DNA of 64,000 bases. Origin: Zygnema cylindricum (taxonomy: Eukaryota > Streptophyta > Zygnematophyceae > Zygnematales > Zygnemataceae). The DNA is taken from assembly GCA_037447655.1 (NCBI GenBank), contig JBBHKE010003104.1, forward strand, positions 1 to 64,000, given 5' to 3'. Position numbers and translations under genes: made by a program. This document shows, in pieces, positions 55,361 to 64,000 of this stretch; position 1 is the first letter of the stretch, and the number at the start of each line of letters is the position of its first letter. Below the pieces are notes generated by a model, which saw only the letters and a program-made list of their open reading frames with translations, did no database searches and had not been told where the DNA came from.

Positions 55361-56377
55361 TACCTGCACGCAGCAAAAATCGTTCTCTGCGATTAGCAAT
55401 TCCCTTTTTTTATCGATGTTTCAGACGGTTCTATGCTGTTTTGTGCAGTTATATGCTGTTCAACATCATCCTACGTGGCAGAAAACCGTCCAGGACGGTC
55501 CAGAACTAGTCAGAAATCGCCAATATATCGCAGCGCTGTGCAGGCGGCCTTCGCTGCAGCGTGTCAGCTGTTATCTCATGCAGATAATGCCAGATTCTGT
55601 GCATTTAATGCGGCTGCAGGACCACAGCAACTGGCAGATTTTAGTTTTTAGAATATAGCAGCGATTGGCGCGCGACGGATGTGCACCGTCATTTTCGTGG
55701 AATCCACCGTCGGATTCGATTAACTTGCCGTTTTTGTCTGTCGCGGGAACAGCCCGAGTCTGCAGAAAGCCATTCCGCACTTCCGCTTTTTAGCCAACGG
55801 ACCATATCGGATATTAAAGGGACTGACTCCCCAAGTTTGTCATTAAAGAGGTCCTCCCAAGTCAAATCGATTCAGTACGAAAGGTCCTATTCTGACAGCA
55901 AACTAATGCGGTTTCGCAGAGAGGACAGCGTATCGAGGCGTTCATCCCCAACTTGCTCAAGTCTTTTGTCAAGAAAAAGGATAGGGACAGTAGGTACCGT
56001 ACGGTATCACCAACCTTAGCATCTACCACTCTACCTGTATTTTAGCACCAGCTAAAATTCCGATCTCCAGGAATGTACGGATTTACTGAGACCGCTGGTG
56101 TACGGTGAAAAATAATAAATTTCCCTTGAAATAAACGCTGACGGCCGTACCGCGAGAGAAAGTGATCACGGTATCCACTGGATTTGTTTTGTAGGTAAAC
56201 GCCGGGCACTCCGAATAAAATTTTCTCCGCACACCAGCGTCCAGGCTGTGCGTATCTTGTCTGAGACGCAGGATAATATTTGGCGGTCAGTGTCCGCCGT
56301 AGACAGTGACGTCCCCTGCCGAATGGTGCATTTTTTTTTTCTTTTTTTTTTGTTTGGGTTCGTCTTCAGGGTTTTTC
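55361..56377. other. Unassigned spacer
   Basis: Short open frames only; no recognised protein, RNA or transposon end. It borders a T-run (56330-56352) next to the hAT-like element. Confidence 0.35.
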
Positions 56378-57263
56378 TAGTGTTGTGTATCGGTAAGGAT
56401 TTGCCGATAACCGACATGGGCCTTTTTTCGGGGACCCGATAATCGATATATTGGTACGATACATCGCTATCGGTCTTATCGCCGATAAGTAGCCGATAAT
56501 ATCGGCTACTTATCGGCGATAATTCCGATAACGATAACTTTCGGCGATAAATGTACGAGCCGTACAGATAAATGTACGGCATAAACACTCAACTGTACGT
56601 CTTATTCCCCCGACGCGCCCTACTCACAACCCCTGAGGTACCTACCAATCAGATCATTTGTACAAGCCGAAAGTACAGTAGCCAGCATAAAATGTGTACG
56701 TCTTTAGTACGGCTCCACTTAAAACGATGTACCTTTCACATCCGACGCCGTTGCTTTGTCCCTTTATTTTTTGGGATCCACTGGAAACCTGCCACGTGTC
56801 AATCCGTCGGCTTTTTTGGCAAAAGCCGCCAAAAATGCCATTCCGAGATGCCGGCGCTCACGCCGACCGTCCGCTCGTATTTTCTCATTGAATGTCGTCC
56901 GTTCGATTCCGGCGGCGAGCATAATGTTATTTTGCATCCGTTGTACTTTGTGTACGCCGTCTTTTTACCGTTCCATGATAATAAGTTTATCCGTACAATT
57001 CCGTACGTTCCCGTAAAATTTATGTTCAGTTAACCGCCCAAAAAGTACTACAAAGTGCAACGTATTATTTCGTCAAATTCCGTACATTTCCCGTAAAAAA
57101 CCGTACATTTCTCGTAAATTTACCGTTCAGTTTACCGGATAGAAAGCACTCCGGACAGAAAGTACAGAAAGTACAAATATATCGGGACGGCTGACCGTTC
57201 GATAACCGATAACTATCGGTATCGGTGTTATCGCGATAAGTTTTTTACCGATACACAACACTA
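56378..57263. mobile_element. hAT-like non-autonomous element with large palindrome
   Basis: Perfect 19-base terminal inverted repeats TAGTGTTGTGTATCGGTAA (56378-56396 and its complement at 57245-57263). The flanking octamers GGTTTTTC (56370-56377) and CTTTTTTC (57264-57271) match at 6 of 8, as for an 8-bp hAT duplication. No transposase ORF. Subterminal regions are full of CGATAA/TTATCG words, including a palindrome at 56476-56522. Confidence 0.75.
56476..56522. repeat. Palindrome with 22-bp arms
   Basis: Perfect inverted arms of 22 bases around the 3-base centre AAT. They are built from GCCGATAA and TAGCCGAT words. It could form a hairpin or cruciform, and lies subterminally in the hAT-like element. 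Confidence 0.85.
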
Positions 57264-59726
57264 CTTTTTTCATATGACCTTTTCAGCTTTTCTTAAACAT
57301 AGAGTCGCGTTTCGAGAATTCACAGTACAGTAATGCTGTTTTTTTTGTTGCGCATGATTACCGTACAGGGACTCGTATCTGTGCTCGTACAGTCAGCTGT
57401 CTGCTTGCCACGTCGAATACTGTTTCAATATTGGTCGATATGCTCGTTGACGAGAGCGATATATTGGACATCGTCAGTACAAAAGTCGTGAAATAAAATA
57501 AACTCGTTTATTGGTTCTCGTGATCTATACTGTACTTTCCACCAACGTTTCAGTATGCGAATCCTTGGCAAATCAATTTCGACACACCATGTCAACGGAA
57601 CTGTTTTAGCAGCGATCTTTCAAGAAAAAGACAAACTACTGTAGATGGTACAGCACTTCAGTGATTTTCGTGCAGCAGTACATAACAGTACATCCCCGCG
57701 TGTCTCTCGCCAGCTGGAATAAAATCTGTACGTATGTGCAAAAACGAAAATTTTGAGAAAAAAATCTTACGGCATCGATGTGGAACCCTAAAGAACGGAG
57801 AGCAGCTCCACGTGGATGCCGTACTAAATCTGTTTGTCAATTTGATTTTGGGGTAACGACAAAAACTCTGAGCGTAAATATTTTGTTTCCTGTACTGTAC
57901 TATTGTGGGAACTTGTTTCAAACTGGCAAAAACGCTGGCAGGAAATAAGGGTACTAAAGGTGAATTTCCTCAAAATCTTTCCAGTCAAAGTTTCAAGATA
58001 CGTTTGAGATACGGAAACGAGTACACCGCAAAATCAGCAATTACCCAAAGGACAACGCTAGGGTAAACCACGACGCCGGACAACAAGTAGGTCACGTCAA
58101 AAGTACGAGTTCAAAAGAAGTCAGAAAGCTGCAAAAGGAAATATTCAAATATTCAGTAGAATACGGACAAATGAGAAGATGAGTTGGCGCAATCTGACCC
58201 TGACCTTTTCTTCGCTCCAATTCTGTACGACTAAAAAGCGGGATTCTGTGCGATTCTGTACGATTCCATAAAATAAGCGCATATATCGATATTCGTCGTT
58301 CTGATCTTTAGTTAGGCGCAGTTTGAGACTTTAGTGTCTAGGGTAGTTTGTAGTGTTTCAATAGTTTAGTTTTATTGTACTTGCTTTATTTCTTTTCTTT
58401 AGGCTTTTAACTCACTATTGTTTTGTTTTTAGGATTTTGGTCTTTTTCCTCTGTTGGTCATCAATTCTTTTTAGTGACAATCATGTTTTGTACGTCGATG
58501 ATATTACCATCGCGTTTTTGAAAATAAAATCTATTGTACTGTTATGGTACCCGACTGCGACCTCTGCTGTACTTTAATGCTTTAGGAAACGACATATATC
58601 GTTTTCGATTACTGTCCGATAGATTAAGATGTCGCCGGTGCGATATATCGTGCCAAAGTGGCTAACACCAGAATCGATAGTGGACAAAGCTGTTGCCATT
58701 ACAGTACGGCCGCAGTAGACTAATTCCTGTTCAATTCGGCGGAAAATCGTGGGCACGTCAGCTGAGCCATTTCTTGGGACCACGTGGCGTCAGTTGATCA
58801 CGACAACCATTTCCACGTGGTATCGAAATTTCCGGCCAGTTATGACACGTGCAGCTCCTTATGTGGCTGGTGTGTTTGTATTGGCTGAAAAATAAGCGAT
58901 TGCAAATCTTTAGAGATCTTGACGAAGGGATTGATTCACATTGGATAAATTTTAGTCACCCGCCGCTGTTTCGATTACATGTGGTGCTCGCTAAAGACAA
59001 AAATATATATTTTTCGGATGCTGCCCGGATCTTAAGATACGGTCACTTGCACAAAATTTATGGAAAAAAATGCTAGGAGTTCATTGGCTCACAAAGTTCA
59101 CTTGATGTTGTAACAGGAACGGATGATTAAGTTTTAATTTTTTGGTTTCTCAATTAATTTTTTTTTCTAGAAATCATGAATGGCTTAAAATGTGACACGT
59201 CATCAATATATAGCTTTGCTTCTTTTAGGATGGACTGCGTCTGTTTTATGTAACAAGACATTCAACCAGCCGTACGGTCCAGAAAGTTCAAACTTTTCAA
59301 CAAGGTACATGTACCGTACATTCAATAATTTCTCCCGTGTCAAATTACCGTACGGTAACATACTGTACTAATAAACGTTCCATAAAAAAACTTTCGCCGT
59401 CCCGAAAGTCGGACACTTCCGCATGTACATCCAGAAAAGTACATATCCCACCGACATTTACTGTACTTCTGTACGATCATTTAATGCGTCTTTTAATTCG
59501 CACGAATCGGAATCTCCCTCAAATTTTTGAACTTTTCAGAACCTTCAAAGTTTGGACTTAAAAGACATCCGCCTTCCTAAGTACATATCTAAATAATATA
59601 GAAAAATACTATAAAAATATAAAAAATATATAAAAATATAATATAAAAAAATTATAGAAGTAAAGAACAAGAATCCAATTTCATCATTTTTTTTTTTTCT
59701 CTAAGTTAGTAATTGTAGAAGGAAAC
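57264..59726. other. Intergenic region upstream of the CHX gene
   Basis: No gene recognised. It is rich in GTAC-containing words (GTACGG/CCGTAC). Two G-boxes CCACGTGG lie at 58780-58787 and 58813-58820, close to a CACGTGCAG. An AT-only stretch lies at 59590-59655. Any regulatory role for the CHX gene 1.5 kb away is inference. Confidence 0.35.
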
Positions 59727-59766
59727 AGAGGAGAGAGAGAGAGAGAGAGAGAGTGAGAGAGAGTGA

Positions 59767-59809
<43 letters not shown>

Positions 59810-59811
59810 TG
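59727..59811. repeat. (GA)n microsatellite
   Basis: About 85 bases of GA dinucleotides with GTGA and GGGA interruptions. It lies about 530 bp upstream of the CHX start codon and is complementary to the CT block of intron 1. Confidence 0.9.
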
Positions 59812-60344
59812 ACCATCCTAGGAACATGATGACATGCGGGTGTGAACACGCCTACCATGTGACAACAACCATTCCATTAGTCATTTACGCTTACCCTGCT
59901 GCAGTTCCGCCCTTCTCCGAACGCAAAAGCTGCCAGGCGTGCCTGCCAGGTGCACGCAACGCCACTTATCGCACAAACGGATCGACAACGATGGCGTGGC
60001 GTTTCTCAACGGAAATGTGATAGAAAATACAGTACAGGACAGTACAGACGCACATAAAAAAAACACTTATATTCTTTTATTTCAAATAGTGCGATGGAAA
60101 AAACCATCAAGGTACAAAGGGTTTCAAAAAAAAAGGGGAAAAAGCGTTTAATGCTTCAGTCCAATACTGTACTCTTACCACAGTGGTCCTCTGTTGACTC
60201 TTTATCCCATCCACCTGCTTCTTCTTCCCTCACACTTTCCCTCCCCCTTCTCCTACCTCCCTCCCTCCCTCCCTCCCTCCCTCCCTCCCTTCCTCCTTCC
60301 CTCCTATCTTGCTAGTCTTTTTCATTTCCTTCCCTTAGGCCGCC
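59812..60344 (+). promoter_or_regulatory. CHX 5' region with CT-rich leader
   Basis: It has no ORF of its own. At 60236-60309 there is a pyrimidine tract with repeated CCTCCCTCC, as in plant 5' UTR Y-patch/CT-rich leaders. The start context GCCGCCATGGC (60339-60349) is very strong. No clear TATA box was identified. 60089-60121 shares a 30-base word with 38481-38512. Confidence 0.45.
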
Positions 60345-60530
60345 ATGGCTGAAGCCACTGCCTGCCAGGCCAGGAAGGCGACCTCCAATGGCGCCTTCAG
60401 TCACGAGTACCCCACAGACTACGCGGTGCCGCTGCTCACCATCCAGCTGTGCCTCATTTTGGCAGTTTCCCGCATATTCAGTTTCATGTTGAAGCCCATG
60501 CGACAGCCACGTGTCATTGCGGAGATTCTT
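60345..60530 (+). CDS. CHX: CHX exon 1
   Basis: 62 codons from the ATG in GCCGCCATGG to the donor GTACGG at 60531. It encodes the N-terminal tail, membrane span 1 and QPRVIAEIL. The next codon (GG of GGIVLG) is on exon 2. Confidence 0.88.
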
Positions 60531-63500
60531 GTACGGATAATCTGCTTGATCCCTAGATTCTGCTTGTATTGTCGCTTGTTTGTACGGAATTTGTACGGAA
60601 ATAGAGAGTTGGAAGTAATATGGATGGTCTGTGTGTTGAATTTGAAATTGTTTTGTGGTCGATAGTTTGGTAGGGGAAGGGAATGAAAGGATGAGGGTAT
60701 CGAGTTGTTAACGATAAAAAGTGATTTGCAGTCAACTTCTCTCTCTCTCTCTCTCTCCCCCTCTCCCTCTCTCTCCCTCTCTCTCTCTCTCTCCCTCCCT
60801 CTCTCTCTCTCCCTCTCTCTTTCTCTCCTCCTCTCTCTCTCTCTCAACCTCCCCCCTCTCCCTCCCTCGTGCTCTCTCTCTGTATCGCCCTCTCTCCCTC
60901 ACTCTTCTCTCTCTCTTCCTCTTTCGCCCTCTCTCGCTCTCTTTCTCTCTCTCTCCCCCTCCGTCGGTCTCTCTCCTCTCTCTCTTTCGCTCTCTCCCTT
61001 TCTCTCGCCCCCTCCCTCTCTCTCCTCCCCCCCTCTCTCTTTCGCCCTCTCGCTCTCTTTCTCTCCATCCTCCCTTCTTTCTCTCCCCCTCTCCTCTTCT
61101 CCCCCTACTTTCCCCCTTATCTCTGTTTATGTACTGTCAGACAGCTCTAGAGCTGTGACAAGGCGCATTATGGCAAAATTTTGGCTGTTTCTTGTCTCTC
61201 TAACTTTGTCTCTCCCTGTAGGGTTGGCTTTGTGTATGTGTGTGTTTGTGTTGTTTTCAAGATGTTGAGCCACAATGGATATTGCTTGATAATCACCAAT
61301 TTTAGTCCATTTCCCTTTTAAGGAGATTATTTTTCATATGGTTAATGTGCAATGTGATCTTGTTCCGTTTAAGTCGCCATTGAGTTTTTTCCTGACATCA
61401 TACTCAAGTTTTAGCTTTTTCTTTTTTTCTTTCCTCTTTCGTTTTTGTCTATTTTTTTGTTGCCCACGGGGAATCTCTGCAGGGTGGTATTGTTCTTGGA
61501 GCTTCCGTTTTTGGAAAAATTCCTCATTTTACCGAACATGTTTTCCCGGAATGGAGTTTGACTGTGCTCAATAGTTTTGCAAATGTGGGATTGCTCTTCT
61601 TTCTTTTCATGGTTGGACTTGAACTTGATATTCGGTCTCTGAGACAAACCGGAAAATCTTCGTTGTTTATCGCAATCACCGGAATTTCTTTGCCGTTTGG
61701 CATGGGAGTAGCAGCTTCTATTGCAATTCGACATATTCTGAATTTGAAAAGCGATTTCTGGGCCTTTGTTGTCTTTATTGGAGTGGCTATGTCTATTACT
61801 GCCTTTCCTGTCCTTGCTCGAATTCTCGCGGAACGGAAACTTCTGACGACTGACGTCGGTCAAATAGCGATGTCAGCAGCAGCAGTGAATGACGTCATGG
61901 CATGGATCTTATTGGCTCTTGCCATCGCCCTCTCAGCTTCCGACACAGGAGCGGAAGTAGTGGCCTGGATTCTTCTCTCCGGAATTGCATTTTTAGTTGT
62001 TATGTTTGTCGTAATCCGTCCACTTCTCGCGATTTTAGGTCGCCAGATTGTAGACAACGAACCCATGCCGGAATGGATTGTCACAGTCACGCTTGTTGGA
62101 GTTCTCCTTTCTGGGTTCTGTACCGACACAATTGGAATTCATGGTATTTTTGGAGCGTTTGTGTTCGGACTTATAATGCCGAAGGATGGTCCCTTCGCTT
62201 CCTTGATTATTGAGAAGATTGAAGATATCACGACCATTGTGCTCCTTCCTTTGTACTTTGCTTCCAGTGGGTTGAAAGTAAAGTTTGAGTCGATGACAAA
62301 CTCCTCGATAGGCGTCACATTCCTTGTTATTGGTGTGGCTTGCGTTGGAAAGATTGGAGGAACTTTTTTTGCGGCTCTGGCAAGTAAAGTTCCCGTCCGA
62401 AAATCACTGGTTCTGGGAATATTGATGAACACTAAGGGGCTTGTGGAGCTTATTGTGCTCAACATTGGACTTCAGAGAGGGGTCAGTACTTGCAACTTTT
62501 GCCTCTGAAGAACTCTTCAACTCTTCTTTTTTTTGGCACTGGATATAACGTATATTTGTTGATCGATTCAGTTGGGAGGGACCGCATGGCACTGATAAAA
62601 CAGTAAAATGATAAATCACTAGAAAGACAAGAGCATGCAATTTTACTTCACTGTTTTATGTTAATCCAGATGTTTCAGCCCTTCACATAATTGTTTCATG
62701 CTTTCTAACTCCATGTATAAGTGGACTTTAAATACTCCAAGAACTAGTGTGACATGATGATGTCTACAGACGTTTAATCATATCTTGTTTACGAGAAAAG
62801 CCGTTAAATTTTCTGGGTATATTTTTGGTGGTTCCACAGACTGTAGTTTTGGCCATGGTTTGCATTTTGTCATTTTGTTCTTTTTGTATCATAGATGGAG
62901 GGGGTTTCCAAACATTTTGCTTCCATGGTTCGAAATGTTACACAATTTAGTGTAGTTATGAGCTGTATCGAAACGCTTTTGTCCAACAAGTTTTAAATTT
63001 GTTATGCTGTCCAATTTTTTTGATGAGACAGGTACCTAGTGGTATCGATTTGGAAACCTGTTTGACTTTCAAAACTTTATGGTTTTTTTTTTTTTTACTC
63101 ACACTATCAATACACCCATTGGCTAGTTCAACATTCATTGAGTAATCTAAAAATTGATGCCCATGTCAGCTTGACTTCTGACACAAAATGTAGATGTGGT
63201 TGTCACATAGCTTAAGTTAGTGGTGAAATAAGAGATTTTCGGTTTTGTTATGTCGTAATGTCAATTTTAATTGCTATTATTTTTTGTGAACTGCAAGTGT
63301 GAGGCTGATGTGACTGGCTCACAATGGTAGCTACACTCATATAGTGCTCTATTTTTCTGCCACGTGGAATTTTTATCTCCAAAAAACTTTTAATTCTCTT
63401 CCAAATTGAATTCGCCATATTCGGTTTCTAAAAATGCTTGAGACCGGTGACTGATTTCTCCACATATAGTTATGTAGGCGTTGTCTCGCTAAGTCCGGAA

Positions 63501-63923
63501 TTCAACTTAAATTTAAAACTTTATATTTTCTCCTACAGGTCACAACAGTATGGTTAGCAGCTTGAAAGCTTGATTTTGTAAGACATTTAAAATTAACCTT
63601 TTTGCAAATGTTAATGAATGCAGGTTATTAACCAGGAGCTGTACACGGTCATGGTTATAATGGCATTGGTAACGACCTTTATGACGACTCCATTAGTGAT
63701 GCTTCTTTATGAGCCTGCTCGTGAGAAGATTCCTTACACTCACAAAACAGTGGAAGGTGAACAGAGCACAGGACTTCGTATGCTTGTTTGTGTACATGGA
63801 ATGAAAACTATTCCTCCCATGTTGAATTTGATGGAGTTACTCCGAGGAACACGAAAGTATCCTCTCAAAGCTTTCATGCTCCATCTTGTCGAGTTTTCTG
63901 AACGATCTTCAGCAATTATGATG
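60345..63923 (+). CDS. CHX: CHX-type cation:proton antiporter (5' part, exons 1-3)
   Basis: Joined exons 60345-60530, 61483-62481 and 63624-63923 give 495 residues, all junctions in phase 0. The family (CPA2, about 800 residues) exchanges K+ or other monovalent cations for H+ at endomembranes or the plasma membrane. Features seen: a first membrane span (PLLTIQLCLILAVSRI) then KPMRQPRVIAEIL|GGIVLGASVFG, the CHX signature; NVGLLFFLFMVGLELD; AVNDVMAWILLALAIAL with the Asn-Asp pair typical of this superfamily; IGIHGIFGAFVFGLIMP; MNTKGLVELIVLNIG; and the start of the hydrophilic C-terminal domain (LRMLVCVHGMKTIPPMLNLMELL). Ten or more hydrophobic spans are evident. The C-terminal part lies beyond 64000. 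Donor 2 (GTCAGT) is weaker than the others. Confident on family, not on the subtype. Confidence 0.92.
60531..61482 (+). other. CHX intron 1
   Basis: 952 bases from GTACGG to CTCTGCAG. More than a third is CT repeat (60738-61105). Open frames through that block are repeat artefacts. Confidence 0.85.
60738..61105. repeat. CT/CCCTCT low-complexity block in CHX intron 1
   Basis: About 370 bases of imperfect (CT)n with CCC and CGC interruptions. It contains essentially no purines except scattered G and A. It is complementary to the GA tract at 59727-59811. Confidence 0.95.
61483..62481 (+). CDS. CHX: CHX exon 2
   Basis: 333 codons with the bulk of the transporter core, from GGIVLG to NIGLQRG. 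Acceptor CTCTGCAG, donor GTCAGT at 62482. Reading on past the donor would add a short unrelated tail ending in TGA at 62506-62508, so splicing here is preferred. Confidence 0.9.
62482..63623 (+). other. CHX intron 2
   Basis: 1142 bases from GTCAGT to GAATGCAG, AT-rich. No transposon or RNA gene recognised inside. Confidence 0.82.
63624..63923 (+). CDS. CHX: CHX exon 3
   Basis: 100 codons: VINQELYTVMVIMALVTTFM (last membrane span), PLVMLLYEPAR, then the soluble C-terminal domain beginning LVCVHGM. The donor is GTGAGT at 63924. Intron 3 starts here and runs past the window end. Confidence 0.9.
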
Positions 63924-64000
63924 GTGAGTGCATAGTTGCAATAGGTTAAAGGCAATCATGTGAATTTTGTTTTGATGGAGTGAGTTTCTGTTTTGGGGAC

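Noticed and set aside
58841-59076. 75-codon frame upstream of the CHX gene
   Set aside because: No domain, ordinary AT-rich composition, no supporting promoter or splice context.
60705-61268. Long Ser/Leu-rich frames over the CT block
   Set aside because: They are produced by the CT repeat in several frames and on both strands, and lie within an intron with good splice sites.

Overview
The window is a streptophyte (most likely land-plant) nuclear segment. The evidence is an intron-containing CPA2/CHX-type cation:proton antiporter gene at the right end, plus Ty1/copia and Ty3/gypsy LTR retrotransposons whose primer sites match plant initiator tRNA-Met. I cannot name the species. About 85% of the window is transposable-element sequence.

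1-31087. A minus-strand copia element (CopA, running off the left edge to 18367) contains two younger copia elements. CopB (3521-9933, plus) sits in its gag and CopC (11257-17696, minus) sits in its own 5' LTR. CopA itself interrupts an unrecognised minus-strand reading frame (18368-19071). Next comes a retroelement with Gag and protease but no visible reverse transcriptase (RetK, about 20681-24864). It is followed by a broken gypsy element (GypE, minus, 24865-31087), which carries a truncated copia (CopD) and is cut by CopF at its 5' LTR.

31088-42736. CopF (plus) has been interrupted by a solo copia LTR (CopG) and by a solo LTR of another family (L1), and ends abruptly at 38268. Beyond it are a foldback element (H1), three tandem units of about 325 bp (one with a small ORF), a (GT)n tract, and a second solo LTR of the L family (L2).

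44126-53449. An apparently intact gypsy chromovirus-like element (GypI, 44550-52331, minus) is inserted head-on into an older member of its own family (GypJ, plus). Its gag and pol frames overlap in a -1 register at a canonical GGGAAAC slippery heptamer.

53450-60344. This stretch holds non-autonomous DNA transposons: a second foldback copy (H2) carrying a PIF/Harbinger-like element, an inverted-repeat element, and a hAT-like element with a large palindrome. It leads into the upstream region of the host gene.

60345-64000. This is the 5' half of the CHX gene: three exons with consistent splice sites and a CT-repeat-filled first intron. It continues past the window.

Recurring signals across the copia set are: (i) a primer binding site matching the anticodon arm of initiator tRNA-Met, as for half-tRNA priming, with the gag ATG inside it; (ii) a tRNA-like A-box/B-box module antisense in every LTR; (iii) a G-box palindrome in most LTRs; (iv) a shared UAG at the Gag/protease junction in two elements. 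All boundaries were read by eye from terminal motifs, target-site duplications (TSDs) and homology between copies.
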